The position numbers were made by a program, and so were the translations under genes. The notes beneath the pieces are model-generated. The model saw nothing but the letters and a program-made list of their open reading frames with translations. It did not search any database and was not told where the DNA came from. This document shows, one piece after another, positions 48,359 through 58,177 of a stretch of 64,000 bases of DNA. Position 1 is the stretch's first letter. Every line of letters begins with the position of its first letter. The stretch covers positions 1 to 64,000 of the forward strand of contig JAKACW010000017.1 of the NCBI GenBank assembly GCA_021821045.1. Reading direction: 5' to 3'. The DNA comes from Pseudomonadota bacterium (GTDB taxonomy: Bacteria; Pseudomonadota; Gammaproteobacteria; JAADHS01).

Positions 48359-50332
48359 ATGGCTCACTATTTACTCGGCGTCGATACTGGCGGCACATTT
48401 ACGGATTTTGTGTTGTACGACGGGGCAACACTGCGAGTACACAAACGTTTGTCGACGCCGCACGCGCCGGAAGAAGCGATTCTTGCCGGAATCACTGAAC
48501 TGGGCGTGCCGCTGAACGAACTCACCGTGGTACATGGTTCGACGGTCGCCACCAACGCGGCACTGGAAAACAAGGGCGTCAAAACCGCCTACGTCACAAA
48601 CTACGGTTTCGGCGACGTGTTGACCATCGGCCGCCAAGCGCGCGATCAACTCTACTCACTACAGCCCGAACCGCGCCAGCCGCCCGTGCCGGCACAGCTA
48701 TGCTTTGAAACCGGGGGGCGGGTCGGCGCCGACGGGTGCGCAATCGAACCCCTGACTACCGCTGAACTGGCACGGCTGCGTGAGCAAATCGTCGCCAGCG
48801 GCGTCGAAGCGGTCGCCATCAATCTATTGTTCTCCCATTTGGACGATCGCTTCGAAAAAGCTATTGCCGCCGTCATTCCGCCGGACATTTTCGTTTCCCG
48901 GTCGTCCGCCGTACTCCCTGAGTACAAGGAGTACGAGCGCGGCATCACCACCTGGCTCAATGCATGGATCGGACCGGTCGCCCAGCGTTATCTCATGCGC
49001 CTGCAGTCGTCGCTTGCCGGGCGCCCGCTGTGCATCATGCAAAGTAACGGCGGAACCATGAGCGCGGAGCACGCCGCGGAATACGCCGTCCACATGCTGC
49101 TGTCGGGGCCGGCCGGCGGAATTGCCGCGGCGCGTTACATCGGCGACATGATCGGGCAACGCAAGCTGATGACCTTTGACATGGGCGGAACGTCGACCGA
49201 CGTCTCGCTGTACGACGTCGAATTGCGTCTGACCACCGAGGGACGCATCGGCCCCTACCCCGTCGGCATCGCCATGGTGGACATTCACACAATCGGCGCC
49301 GGCGGCGGTTCGCTAGCCTATGTCGACGCGGGCGGTTTGCTCCATGTCGGCCCGGAGTCCGCCGGCGCCGACCCCGGACCTGCATGCTACGGCCGCGGCG
49401 GAACGCTGCCCACCGTCACCGACGCCAACGTGGTGCTTGGCCGCTTGCCCGCGACCGCAACCTTGGCCGGAAATCTGGCGTTGGATAATGCGTCGGCGCG
49501 AAACGCCGTTGCGTCCTGCGCGCGAGACCTCAACGTAACCATTGAAGAAGCGGCCCAGGGCATTCTCGACATCGCCAACGAGCACATGCGTCAAGCACTG
49601 CGGCTGATTTCAGTGCAGCGCGGTTTCGACCCCCAGCAATTCACCCTGCTGTGTTTCGGCGGCGCCGGCGGACTGCACGTTTGCGATTTGGCCGACGGGC
49701 TGAACATGACCCGCGCCCTGGTCCCCGCTCATGCGGGGGTGTTCTCCGCTTTCGGCATGCTCGCGGCGCCGCGGGTGCGCCATTTATCGCGCACTCACTC
49801 CAGCCTGTTAGAGACGGTCAGTGAGGCCGCGCTCGATGGCGGATTTGCTGAACTTGCGACCGAAGGCCGCGCCGCGCTGATGGCCGAGGGCCTCGAGGAG
49901 AACGCCATTCGGATCGCGCGACGGGTCGATCTGCGCTACCAAGGTCAAAGCCACTCGCTGACTTTGGACTGGCGACCGGGCACCGACATGGACGCCGCCT
50001 TTCACCTCGCGCACGAACTGCGTTTTGGTCATCGCCTGGCGCTGCCGGTCGAGCTGGTGACGCTGCGCGTGGCGGCGATGGGTCCGCAACCGAAGATCGA
50101 GCTGGGGCAACAAGAAGTCGCGCAATCCGGCGTCACTCGGCCCGATTATGCGCAGGTGCACGGCATCGCCCAGCCGGTCCCGATTTATCGCCGCGCCGAC
50201 GTGGATCAAGCGGGCGTCGATGGACCGGCCATCGTCGTCGACGCGGTGTCGACCACGTACATCAATTCAGGCTGGCACGGCGCATTGGATGCGATCGGGA
50301 ATTTGGTGCTCAACAAACACCCATCCAACTAA
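48359..50332 (+). CDS. Hydantoinase/oxoprolinase A-type ATPase, without a B subunit gene
   Basis: A 657-residue protein of the HyuA family, which hydrolyses cyclic amides with ATP. The N-terminal actin-like phosphate loop GVDTGGTFTDFVLYDG (about 7-22) is clear, as are HGSTVATNAALE (about 60), the middle domain MTFDMGGTSTDVSLYD (about 271) and IGAGGGSLAYVD (about 310). The partner subunit HyuB, usually adjacent, is absent here, so the substrate is uncertain. The ATG at 48359 begins directly before the conserved domain. The last bases overlap the ptsI 3' end by 4. Confidence 0.85.
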   Translation: MAHYLLGVDTGGTFTDFVLYDGATLRVHKRLSTPHAPEEAILAGITELGVPLNELTVVHGSTVATNAALENKGVKTAYVTNYGFGDVLTIGRQARDQLYSLQPEPRQPPVPAQLCFETGGRVGADGCAIEPLTTAELARLREQIVASGVEAVAINLLFSHLDDRFEKAIAAVIPPDIFVSRSSAVLPEYKEYERGITTWLNAWIGPVAQRYLMRLQSSLAGRPLCIMQSNGGTMSAEHAAEYAVHMLLSGPAGGIAAARYIGDMIGQRKLMTFDMGGTSTDVSLYDVELRLTTEGRIGPYPVGIAMVDIHTIGAGGGSLAYVDAGGLLHVGPESAGADPGPACYGRGGTLPTVTDANVVLGRLPATATLAGNLALDNASARNAVASCARDLNVTIEEAAQGILDIANEHMRQALRLISVQRGFDPQQFTLLCFGGAGGLHVCDLADGLNMTRALVPAHAGVFSAFGMLAAPRVRHLSRTHSSLLETVSEAALDGGFAELATEGRAALMAEGLEENAIRIARRVDLRYQGQSHSLTLDWRPGTDMDAAFHLAHELRFGHRLALPVELVTLRVAAMGPQPKIELGQQEVAQSGVTRPDYAQVHGIAQPVPIYRRADVDQAGVDGPAIVVDAVSTTYINSGWHGALDAIGNLVLNKHPSN

Positions 50333-52062
50333 TTTTCGCGATTCAAATCCTCGACCAATTTGAGCACAGCGGAGGTATTCGCAAAAGTCAAAACGGGTTT
50401 TACGCGGCTGATCAAATCGTCGATGTCGCTGATTGTGATCAGCCGCTTGATCTCCAGCAGCAACGCCGGATGCATGCTGAATTCGCGCAGCCCCATGCCC
50501 AGAAGCAGGCGGGTAAAGCGGCTGTCACCGGCCATTTCGCCGCACATGGCCACCGGTATGCCGGCGCGTTGTCCGGCGTGAATCGCCATGGAGATGAGAC
50601 GCAACACCGCCGGATGCAGCGGATCGTAGAGATAATTGACCGCGTCGTCCATGCGATCGGCGGCGACCGTGTACTGAATCAGATCGTTCGTTCCAATCGA
50701 CAAGAAATCAAGATGGGCCGCCAATTGCTCAGCAATGAGCGCGGCCGCAGGGACCTCGATCATGCCGCCCAGAGGAACGTGGGGGCTCAACGGATGGCCT
50801 TCCCTTTCCAATTCGGCGCGCGCCTCGTCGATCAACAGTCGCGTCTGCTTGACCTCGCTCACGGCGCACACCATGGGCAGCATCATCCGCACCTGCCCGT
50901 AATGAGAAGCGCGCAAAATGGCCCGCAACTGCGCGCGGAACACGTCGGGCTCGCGCAAGCACCATCGAATGCCGCGCAGACCGAGAGCTGGGTTCAGCGT
51001 TCCCGCGGGATTCCATGGCGTCGACTTATCCGCGCCGACGTCCAAAGTACGAATCGTCACCGGTAAGCCATTCAGCGCCTCGACAACTTCGCGGTAAGCA
51101 ACAAACTGCTCCTCCTCGCTCGGCGGTTTCTCGCGGTTCAAGAACAGCAGCTCCGTGCGGTATAAGCCGATCCCCTCCGCGCCGACCCGTCGGATGGACA
51201 GAATCTCCTCGGCCAATTCCGCGTTGGCGAACAGCTCGACCTTCTTTTTGTCGCGGGAAATCGACGGTTGACCGCGCAGCGTGTCCAGACTCTGCGCGTG
51301 CGCGGCCTCCGAATGCCGCCGCTGCTGATAGAACTTGATGATCGTTTCATCGGGAGCCGCCAGCACGACGCCATAGCGGCCGTCGACCACCAGCATCTCG
51401 TCTTTCGCGATGAGACGCCGGGCGCCGTGAATACCCACCACGGCCGGAATACCCAGGCTTTTGGCCAGGATGGCGGTGTGGGACGTTGTGCCGCCGAATT
51501 CCGTCACGAAACCGGACACACCTTGGTGCTGGAGCATGACCGTGTCCGCCGGCGAGAGGTCGTCCGCCACCACGATCGCGCCTTTGAGGCCGTCGGTCGA
51601 CAGGTCGGGAGCGTCGCCCCGCTCCCGCATCAGCATACGCAGAATCTGGTTGACGACGTAACTGACGTCGTCGCTGCGACCGCGCAGATAAGGATCCTCG
51701 ATCTGCTCGAATACGTTGACCAACGCATCGCGCTGCAGCTTCACGGCCCACTCGGCGTTGCAGCGGCGAATGCGAATGATGTCGATGGGCACTTGCGCCA
51801 ATGCCGGATCATCGAGCATCAGCAAGTGGGTGTCGATGAAGGCGCGGATGTCCGCCGGGGTATTGGTCGGGATCTGATACTGAATTTGCCGCAGGTGGTC
51901 GCGGGCGGCTTCAAGCGACACTTTGAAGCGATCGATCTCGGTCTCAACGCCGGCCGCGTTAACTTTATACTCCGTGACCGCCAACTCATCGCGCGCCAGA
52001 ACGTAGGCGCGACCGATTGCCAAGCCGCGCGAAACGCCCAAGCCATGCAGGGCGGCCGTCAT
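50329..52062 (-). CDS. ptsI: PTS enzyme I (phosphoenolpyruvate-protein phosphotransferase)
   Basis: The first enzyme of the phosphotransferase chain: phosphate from PEP goes to its histidine and then to HPr. It has 577 residues and no N-terminal GAF domain, so it is a PtsI and not a PtsP. The phospho-His is in GGTTSHTAILAKSLGIPAVVG (about 188-208; His near 193). The PEP-binding C-terminus has EGIGLYRTELLFL, the IGTNDLIQYT segment and the catalytic Cys in AMCGEMAGD. It ends a minus-strand group including HPr, EIIA-Man, rapZ and hprK, with no sugar permease. Confidence 0.93.
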   Translation of the reverse strand: MTAALHGLGVSRGLAIGRAYVLARDELAVTEYKVNAAGVETEIDRFKVSLEAARDHLRQIQYQIPTNTPADIRAFIDTHLLMLDDPALAQVPIDIIRIRRCNAEWAVKLQRDALVNVFEQIEDPYLRGRSDDVSYVVNQILRMLMRERGDAPDLSTDGLKGAIVVADDLSPADTVMLQHQGVSGFVTEFGGTTSHTAILAKSLGIPAVVGIHGARRLIAKDEMLVVDGRYGVVLAAPDETIIKFYQQRRHSEAAHAQSLDTLRGQPSISRDKKKVELFANAELAEEILSIRRVGAEGIGLYRTELLFLNREKPPSEEEQFVAYREVVEALNGLPVTIRTLDVGADKSTPWNPAGTLNPALGLRGIRWCLREPDVFRAQLRAILRASHYGQVRMMLPMVCAVSEVKQTRLLIDEARAELEREGHPLSPHVPLGGMIEVPAAALIAEQLAAHLDFLSIGTNDLIQYTVAADRMDDAVNYLYDPLHPAVLRLISMAIHAGQRAGIPVAMCGEMAGDSRFTRLLLGMGLREFSMHPALLLEIKRLITISDIDDLISRVKPVLTFANTSAVLKLVEDLNREN

Positions 52063-52102
52063 GCGCTGTCACTCACGATGGTCGGACCCACGCGTGGCAT
52101 GT

Positions 52103-52372
52103 TCACTCATCCTCGCCAAAACGCTTTGCTACCAGTTCGCCCAGCATAGTCAACGCCTCGTCCTCGTCCTCGCCGCTAGCGATGATCTCCAGTTCACTGC
52201 CCTTGCCCGCCGCGAGCATCATGACCCCCATGATGCTTTTGCCGTTGACCACGCGATCGGCCTTACGAAGCTGAATCTCGCTCTTGAATACGCTCGCCAT
52301 CGTCACAAACTTGGCCGCGGCTCGAGCATGCAGACCGAGCTTGTTAACAATGGTGACACTGCGTTGATTCAT
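52103..52372 (-). CDS. ptsH: Phosphocarrier protein HPr
   Basis: An 89-residue phosphocarrier between enzyme I and the EIIA proteins. His15 lies in NKLGLHARAAAKF and the regulatory Ser46 in NGKSIMGVMML, the site phosphorylated by HPr kinase, whose gene is nearby. Length and spacing of both sites are exact. It could also be called Npr/PtsO; the two cannot be told apart here because there is a single HPr and a single enzyme I in the window. 40 bases separate it from ptsI. Confidence 0.94.
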   Translation of the reverse strand: MNQRSVTIVNKLGLHARAAAKFVTMASVFKSEIQLRKADRVVNGKSIMGVMMLAAGKGSELEIIASGEDEDEALTMLGELVAKRFGEDE

Positions 52373-52387
52373 AAGGTGTCGCTCACG

Positions 52388-52777
52388 CTATTTCTTGCAG
52401 GCCATGACGCCTTCCCTGCCTCCTTCGACGGCTTTCTCGACCATCTGATCGAGCTCCAGGCGCGGGTAGTTCATGATTCGGATCAACATCGGCAAATTCA
52501 TGCCGGCGATTGCCCGCACCCCCGGCTGATCGATCAACGCCGCCGCGATATTGCTCGGCGTAGAGCCGTACATGTCGGTCAAGACCAGCACGCCGCGCTC
52601 TTGATCGAGATTGCGGATCAACTGCCGCGCGCGCGCGATCAACGCTTCGGGGTCGTCTCCCCGGTGCACCGCAAGGATCTCGATCCGCAGCGGACACATG
52701 CCGAGCATGGCGGTCGCGGTTTCGAGCAGCGCCTTGCCCACGCCGTCGTGAGTCACTATGAGCACCCCAACGCTCAT
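52388..52777 (-). CDS. PTS EIIA component, mannose type
   Basis: A 129-residue soluble protein of the EIIA-Man fold. The phospho-His is His10 in VLIVTHDGVGKALLE, followed by VLTDMYGSTPSN (about 66-77), the second family motif. There is no EIIB/EIIC gene nearby, so it most likely serves in regulation and not in mannose uptake. It overlaps the rapZ end by 4 bases and lies 15 bases before HPr. Confidence 0.9.
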   Translation of the reverse strand: MSVGVLIVTHDGVGKALLETATAMLGMCPLRIEILAVHRGDDPEALIARARQLIRNLDQERGVLVLTDMYGSTPSNIAAALIDQPGVRAIAGMNLPMLIRIMNYPRLELDQMVEKAVEGGREGVMACKK

Positions 52778-53631
52778 GGCAGCTCCCTGTGGCGCACCAC
52801 GACATTGTTGCGCATGGGTAGAAAACGCGCAGCAAGCTGCTCGACCATGTACACGGAACGGTGCTGCCCGCCCGTGCAGCCGATCGCAACGGTCATATAG
52901 CTGCGGTTCTCCTGTTCATAGCACGGCAACCACTGGGCAACAAAGTTGCCGATATCTTGACACATTTTTTCAACCGCCGGCTGGGCTCGCAGAAACTCGA
53001 TCACTTCGGGATCGCGACCCGTCTTGGTTCGCATGGCCGGATCCCAGTGAGGATTCGGCAGACAGCGCACGTCGAACAGACTGTCCGCGTCGGATGGCAG
53101 CCCATACTTGAATCCAAACGAGAGAAACATCAGCGCCAGACCCGATTCGCTCACCGTCGCGACGCGAGTTCGCACTAAATCGCGCAACTGGTGAATCGTG
53201 GTGCGCGTGGTATCGACATGCAAATCGGCGCGCTCGGCGATGGGGCGCAGCAACTTGCGCTCGGCCTCGATGGCCTCCCGCAATGAGGTGCCCTTCTTGG
53301 TCAAAGGATGACGGCGGCGCGTTTCGCTGAAGCGCTTGAGCAGCGACGGCGTGTCGGCGTCAAGAAAGATCAACTCGCAGACAAAACCCTGCGCTTTGAT
53401 GTTGTCTAGGATAGCGCCGAATTCAGCGAAATCGCCCACCAGATTCCGCGCGTCGATCCCGACAGCGGCGTCGCCGTAGCCTCGGCCAGACGCCGCCGTG
53501 AGTTGCACGACAAAAGAAGGCAACAGGGCCACGGGCAGATTGTCGATGCAGTAAAAACCCATGTCCTCGAGCACCTGCAAGGCAATGGTCTTGCCCGCGC
53601 CCGACGTCCCGCTTACGATCACCAGCCTCAT
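52774..53631 (-). CDS. rapZ: RNase adapter protein RapZ (YvcJ family)
   Basis: A 285-residue protein. The P-loop GTSGAGKTIALQVLEDMGF (about 9-27) and DNLPVALLPSF match the family, and the C-terminus has GCTGGQHRSVYMVEQLA (about 252-268), the RNA/metabolite-binding RapZ domain. In enteric bacteria RapZ presents small RNAs to RNase E and controls glucosamine-6-phosphate synthase. Its genomic link with rpoN, ptsN and HPr is widespread. It overlaps hprK and EIIA by 4 bases on each side. Confidence 0.95.
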   Translation of the reverse strand: MRLVIVSGTSGAGKTIALQVLEDMGFYCIDNLPVALLPSFVVQLTAASGRGYGDAAVGIDARNLVGDFAEFGAILDNIKAQGFVCELIFLDADTPSLLKRFSETRRRHPLTKKGTSLREAIEAERKLLRPIAERADLHVDTTRTTIHQLRDLVRTRVATVSESGLALMFLSFGFKYGLPSDADSLFDVRCLPNPHWDPAMRTKTGRDPEVIEFLRAQPAVEKMCQDIGNFVAQWLPCYEQENRSYMTVAIGCTGGQHRSVYMVEQLAARFLPMRNNVVVRHRELP

Positions 53632-54581
53632 ACACCGCCTTGTGCCATGATGCGCTTCTGTCGCGCGATAAATTCTTCACTCGCATTGTAGCCGGAGCGC
53701 AACAGCAAATGATTGCGCACCGCGCCCTCCACCACCACCGCCAAATGCCCGCCCATCAAAACGGGAACGGTAATTTCCGGAATGTCCACGCCGAGGACTT
53801 TCACCAAGCGCGTGTCCCCTTGCAGGCGATCCATCTTCAACACGTCGCTCTCCACCATGCGCGTTAGCCGCACGATCAGACGTAGGATTTCGCTGTGCTT
53901 GATGGCATTGTCGCCGAACATGGCGCGGATATCCAAAATTCCCAACCCCCTCACCTCGAGAAAGTCCTGCAGCGGCTTGGGACAGTTGCCGCGAATGGTA
54001 TCGGGAACAGCCCGCCCAAACTCCGGCGCATCGTCGGCGATCAACCGGTGGCCACGGGTAATCAATTCAAGGGCCAGTTCGCTCTTACCGACTCCGCTCG
54101 ATCCCGCCAAGAGCACGCCGATGCCCATGACTTCCATGAAAACCCCGTGAAGTGTCTCGCGCCGGCCACCGAACTCATCCAAGAAATGCGTCAGCACGTC
54201 AACGACCTTCTCACCAGAAACATTCGAGGTAAACAACGGCACGCCGCTGGCTTGCGCCGACAATCGAAGCTCCTCCGTGACAGGAAGATCGTCGGCAACG
54301 GCCACTGCCACGGTGCTTTCACTGCATAAGCGCCGCAATGTCTCAAGCCGCACCGGTATGCTAAGTTCGGATAGGTAAGTGAGTTCCGTCGCGCCGAGCA
54401 CCTGCAACTGGTTCGTGCGAATAAGATTCAGAAATCCAACGGGAGAGGACAGCGGGGAGTCGACGGATGGGACGGCAAAACGGAAAGGCCGGTCGCGGCC
54501 GCTTTCGCCCGCCGCCCATGCCAACCCAAGACGCTCGCGCAGTGTGTCGAATATCGATTGCGCGGTCAGCGTCTGGGTCAT
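53628..54581 (-). CDS. hprK: HPr kinase/phosphorylase HprK
   Basis: A bifunctional enzyme that phosphorylates and dephosphorylates Ser46 of HPr. The ATG at 54581 gives 317 residues; a longer in-frame reading starts inside ptsN. The N-terminal DRTGG-like domain is followed by the P-loop LAGSSGVGKSELALELI (about 154-170), the ADDAPEF segment and the family signature EVRGLGILDIRAMFG (about 208-222). In this group of bacteria HprK works without a sugar PTS and probably sets the phosphorylation state of the regulatory chain. Confidence 0.94.
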   Translation of the reverse strand: MTQTLTAQSIFDTLRERLGLAWAAGESGRDRPFRFAVPSVDSPLSSPVGFLNLIRTNQLQVLGATELTYLSELSIPVRLETLRRLCSESTVAVAVADDLPVTEELRLSAQASGVPLFTSNVSGEKVVDVLTHFLDEFGGRRETLHGVFMEVMGIGVLLAGSSGVGKSELALELITRGHRLIADDAPEFGRAVPDTIRGNCPKPLQDFLEVRGLGILDIRAMFGDNAIKHSEILRLIVRLTRMVESDVLKMDRLQGDTRLVKVLGVDIPEITVPVLMGGHLAVVVEGAVRNHLLLRSGYNASEEFIARQKRIMAQGGV

Positions 54582-54603
54582 TCTAGGACACCTTAGTGAC
54601 TCG

Positions 54604-55092
54604 TCAATTGCCCGAGGAAGCCATGCGCGGCACTTCACCGGATGACCAACGGCGCAGAACCTCCGCCAGCGCCTCGGGGGTTTTCGCCTCCCGCAGCATC
54701 TGCCGCGCCTGGGGCTGTTTGAACATTTCCGCAAGTGCGGCCAAGGTCTGTAGATGATCGTCGGTGGCCTCCTGCGGCACCAGCAGAGCGAACATCAAAT
54801 CGACGGGTTGTCTATCAACGGCGTCAAAATCGACGCCCTGCGCCAGCTGCACAAAAGCGCCAACGGCTTTCTTGACCTGATCCGTACGCCCGTGTGGAAT
54901 GGCGACGCCGAAACCCAGCCCCGTGCTGCCGAGCCGCTCTCGCGCCAACAAGCTGTCGAAAACGACGTTTTGAGTCAACTCATCATCCGACGATGCGATG
55001 AGCTGAGCCAAGAGTTCGAGCGCCCGCTTTTTGCTTGCCGCGTCGGCACCGCAGGCAATGCGGGATTCACCTAATAAATCGATAATTTTCAT
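54604..55092 (-). CDS. ptsN: Nitrogen-regulatory EIIA protein PtsN (EIIA-Ntr)
   Basis: A 162-residue EIIA of the fructose/Ntr fold that accepts phosphate from HPr and controls potassium and nitrogen responses. The phospho-His is His67 in GVAIPHGRTDQVK. LFALLVPQEATDDHLQTLA follows, as in the family. It sits between hpf and hprK, the conserved rpoN-hpf-ptsN order, 22 bases before hprK. With a second EIIA (mannose type) and HPr Ser kinase, it allows several outputs from one chain. Confidence 0.95.
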   Translation of the reverse strand: MKIIDLLGESRIACGADAASKKRALELLAQLIASSDDELTQNVVFDSLLARERLGSTGLGFGVAIPHGRTDQVKKAVGAFVQLAQGVDFDAVDRQPVDLMFALLVPQEATDDHLQTLAALAEMFKQPQARQMLREAKTPEALAEVLRRWSSGEVPRMASSGN

Positions 55093-55137
55093 AGCATCCA
55101 GGCCGCGCGCGGGTGTGCGGCGGCGACTCCTCCATGT

Positions 55138-55431
55138 TTACCCACGGTGGTCGCTGATTTTTTCCTTGTGCTTTTTCAATTGGCGATCAAGCTTATCCAC
55201 CAATAGGTCGATCGCGGCGTACATATCCTCCGACTCCGCATCGGCAAATACTTTTGCCTTGGCGAGAAAAATCGTCGCCTCGGCCATTTGACGCAGTTTC
55301 TCCACCGTCAGCACGACGTGCGCTTCGGCCACTTTTTCGTTGTGACGCTCCAAACGCTCGAACTTGTTGTTGACGTAGTCGCGCAACGCGGACGTGAGGT
55401 CAACATGATGGCCGGTGAGTTGTATTTGCAT
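55138..55431 (-). CDS. hpf: Ribosome hibernation promoting factor Hpf (short form)
   Basis: A 97-residue ribosome-binding protein that stabilises inactive 100S ribosomes. The sequence MQIQLTGHHVDLTSALRDYV and the K-F-ERLERH helix match the short HPF/YhbH family, followed by beta strands VAEAHVVLTVEKL and a second helix. No long C-terminal dimerisation domain is present. It lies between rpoN and ptsN, 45 bases from each, as in E. coli and relatives. Confidence 0.94.
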   Translation of the reverse strand: MQIQLTGHHVDLTSALRDYVNNKFERLERHNEKVAEAHVVLTVEKLRQMAEATIFLAKAKVFADAESEDMYAAIDLLVDKLDRQLKKHKEKISDHRG

Positions 55432-55476
55432 GAATCCTCCCTCTCTACTGTAAATTTCTATTCATTCGACCAGCCG

Positions 55477-56973
55477 CTACGCCAAACGTTTTCGTTCGTT
55501 TGACGGCGGGATGGCCATGGCTTCACGGTACTTGGCGACGGTTCGTCGCGCCACATTAATGCCTTGTTCGGAAAGCACATCGGCGATTTTGCTGTCGCTC
55601 AGCGGCTTGTCGGGCAACTCAGCCGCGATGAGCTTTTTGATCAAGGCGCGAATGGCAGTGGCCGAAGCCGCGCCGCCGTCCGCCGTCGAGACATGACTCG
55701 AAAAGAAATACTTGAGCTCAAAAATTCCGCGGGGCGTGTGCATGTACTTTTGAGTCGTCACCCGGGAAATGGTCGACTCGTGCATTCCAACGGCTTCCGC
55801 CACATCGTGCAGAACGAGTGCTTTCATGGCCTCGTCGCCGTGTTCAAGAAAGCCCTGCTGGCGTTCCACGATGCAGGTGGCCACCTTGAGCAAGGTTTCG
55901 TTGCGGCTCTGCAGGCTCTTGATGAACCAGCGGGCCTCTTGAAGGTTGTTCTTTAGAAAAGTGTTATCCGTGCTGTTGTCGGCGCGACGGATCATATTGG
56001 CGTAAACCGGATTGATGCGCAGCCGCGGCAGCGCCTCGGGATTTAACTCGACCCGCCACGCGCCTTGCTCCTTGTACACGATCACGTCAGGAATGACGTA
56101 CTCCGCGGGCGCCGGGTTGATTAAGCTTCCTGGACGCGGATTCAACGTCTGAATGAATGCCACGATTTCCTGCAACTCGTCCTTGCTGATACCGAGGCTT
56201 CTGATGAGTTGATTGTAGTCGCGATCGCCCAGCAGTTCGAGGTGGCGTTCCACCAACTCCCAGGCGCGCCGATGCACATCGCAGCAGGTTTCGCTTTCGG
56301 TAAATGGGCGCAGCTGCAACAACAAGCACTCGCGCAAGTCACGCGCGCCCACGCCGACCGGATCGAATGCTTGAATGCGACGCAACACGACCTCGACTTC
56401 GTCGAATTCGAGATCGGGAAGTTCGCCGCGCAACCCCTCGACGATCGTCTCCAAGGGCGAGGCGAGATAGCCGTCGTCGCTGATGGCATCGATAATGGAT
56501 TCGGCAATCGTTTGATCGCGCTTGCTAAAGGGCGTCATCTGCATTTGCCACAACAGATGCTCCTGCAACGTCTCACCGCCGCCGGCAGATTGGGTTTCGT
56601 AGCTGCCGCTGTCGCTGTCCCCGCTGGACGCCGAGCTGGTGGAAAAGTCGTAGATGTCGTCCCAACTGCTATCAACAGGCAAATTTTCGGGGATTTCCGG
56701 CATCTGCATTTCGGCTTCGCCGTTTTTCTTTTCCTCCGCGACGGGCTCCGTCGCGACCGCCGCGACGGTCTCGCCCTCGCCGGCCGTCCATTCCGATTCT
56801 TCGCCGGGAAATTCATCGCCTTCGGCCAACTCCAGCATCGGATTGGATTCAAGCAGTTCCTGGACTTCGGCTTGGAGGTCCAACGTCGACAACTGCAACA
56901 GTTTGATGGCCTGTTGCAATTGGGGCGTCATGGTCAGACTTTGACCAAGCCGCAATTGAAGCGATTGTTTCAT
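55477..56973 (-). CDS. rpoN: RNA polymerase sigma-54 factor RpoN
   Basis: An alternative sigma factor for enhancer-dependent promoters. It has 498 residues. The glutamine-rich region I ([27 protein letters not shown]) is followed by an acidic spacer (about 45-120), the core-binding region, the helix-turn-helix ([21 protein letters not shown]) and the C-terminal RpoN box [12 protein letters not shown] (about 476-487). It starts the minus-strand block rpoN-hpf-ptsN-hprK-rapZ-EIIA-HPr-ptsI. An unusual 478-base gap separates it from lptB. Confidence 0.96.
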   Translation of the reverse strand: MKQSLQLRLGQSLTMTPQLQQAIKLLQLSTLDLQAEVQELLESNPMLELAEGDEFPGEESEWTAGEGETVAAVATEPVAEEKKNGEAEMQMPEIPENLPVDSSWDDIYDFSTSSASSGDSDSGSYETQSAGGGETLQEHLLWQMQMTPFSKRDQTIAESIIDAISDDGYLASPLETIVEGLRGELPDLEFDEVEVVLRRIQAFDPVGVGARDLRECLLLQLRPFTESETCCDVHRRAWELVERHLELLGDRDYNQLIRSLGISKDELQEIVAFIQTLNPRPGSLINPAPAEYVIPDVIVYKEQGAWRVELNPEALPRLRINPVYANMIRRADNSTDNTFLKNNLQEARWFIKSLQSRNETLLKVATCIVERQQGFLEHGDEAMKALVLHDVAEAVGMHESTISRVTTQKYMHTPRGIFELKYFFSSHVSTADGGAASATAIRALIKKLIAAELPDKPLSDSKIADVLSEQGINVARRTVAKYREAMAIPPSNERKRLA

Positions 56974-57451
56974 GATTCAGCTAACCGCCCGTCTAATTTT
57001 TACGGAAGGTGTGGTCCATTGATGGGGGCATAGGCGGTCAAAGCGCGGGCGAGCCGAAATCCATCCGACGGCAGGGCTGGCAATGCTCGCCCACTCAGCA
57101 CGGTTTCATTCCTACTCACCAACTTTCCCTCTCCATCTGTATACACCGCAAGGTTCACGAACGCCGAGCGACCCTAAAACGGGCCCTCAGTACCTAGTCA
57201 TCCTCGCGACGAACAAGTCCACACAGCCTTGCATCGATTCCGGTTGTTGTTACGCAATAGCGCATTTGGATTCGCCAAATGTCGCAGGCTGTAAATCGTG
57301 GTTAAGAGACGCGGACAATTTTAGCGCAATCCCTTTGCAATTACAGCGCCACAACAATAAACACTCGAATTCTGGCAGTTTTAAAACGCATCACACCACG
57401 CCCTTTGATATGTCGGACAAGGCCAAAAAGGCTGGAGTGCCGCCGCCTCCG
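56974..57451. other. Long gap between rpoN and lptB
   Basis: 478 bases without a credible gene. In most gammaproteobacteria lptB and rpoN are almost adjacent. Frames of up to about 140 codons on the plus strand have no ribosome site and no protein-like pattern. The region may hold an rpoN promoter or leader; weak minus-strand boxes occur near 57330-57350. No repeat or terminator stem was found. Confidence 0.45.
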
Positions 57452-58177
57452 CTACATGCGAAAGTGCTCGCCCAAGTAGACTTGCCGCACCCGGGTATCG
57501 GCCAATAGTTGATCGGGCTGACCCTCGGCGATGACCTGGCCCTCGCTCACGATATAACCCCGGTGGCAAATCCCAAGGGTTTCCCGTACGTTATGGTCCG
57601 TAATCAAAATGCCGATGCCGCTTTCGCAAAGTTGACGCACGATGTTTTGGATATCGAGCACCGACAGCGGATCCACCCCCGCGAACGGCTCGTCCAAGAG
57701 CAAAAACTTCGGTCGGGTGGCCAGAGAACGCGCGATTTCGACCCGCCGCCGCTCGCCGCCCGAAAGACTCATCCCTAACGTCTCCCGGATATGGGTGATG
57801 TGGAGTTCCTGCAGCAGTTCTTCAAGCCGCGCGCTCCGCTCCTCAGCCGTCAACTTGGGAATAGTTTCTAGAATCGCCATAACGTTTTCGGCAACAGTGA
57901 GTTTCCGAAACACCGACGCCTCTTGGGGTAAATAACCCACGCCGCGGCGCGCCCGCAAATGCATCGGAAAGCCGGTGACGTCCTCGCCGTCCAGGGTAAT
58001 CGCCCCACTGTCAGCGCGAATCAAACCCACCATCATGTAAAAGCACGTCGTCTTGCCGGCGCCGTTGGGGCCAAGCAGACCAACGATCTCTCCGCTGTCG
58101 ACGTGCAGCGACACACCGTTTACCACCCGACGAGCCCGGTATCGCTTGACCAACTCTTTTGCGGCGAACCGGCTCAC
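57452..58177 (-). CDS. lptB: LPS export ABC ATPase LptB
   Basis: The ATPase that powers extraction of lipopolysaccharide from the inner membrane. It has 241 residues and starts with GTG overlapping the lptA stop (GTGA). Walker A is GPNGAGKTT (about 36-44), the Q-loop [12 protein letters not shown], the signature [16 protein letters not shown] (about 139) and Walker [20 protein letters not shown] and the SVFR segment are LptB hallmarks. Last gene of the kdsD-kdsC-lptC-lptA-lptB block. Confidence 0.96.
   Translation of the reverse strand: MSRFAAKELVKRYRARRVVNGVSLHVDSGEIVGLLGPNGAGKTTCFYMMVGLIRADSGAITLDGEDVTGFPMHLRARRGVGYLPQEASVFRKLTVAENVMAILETIPKLTAEERSARLEELLQELHITHIRETLGMSLSGGERRRVEIARSLATRPKFLLLDEPFAGVDPLSVLDIQNIVRQLCESGIGILITDHNVRETLGICHRGYIVSEGQVIAEGQPDQLLADTRVRQVYLGEHFRM

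Noticed and set aside
57083-57508. A 141-codon plus-strand frame in the rpoN-lptB gap
   Set aside because: It runs into lptB antisense, has no ribosome site, and its composition is not protein-like.
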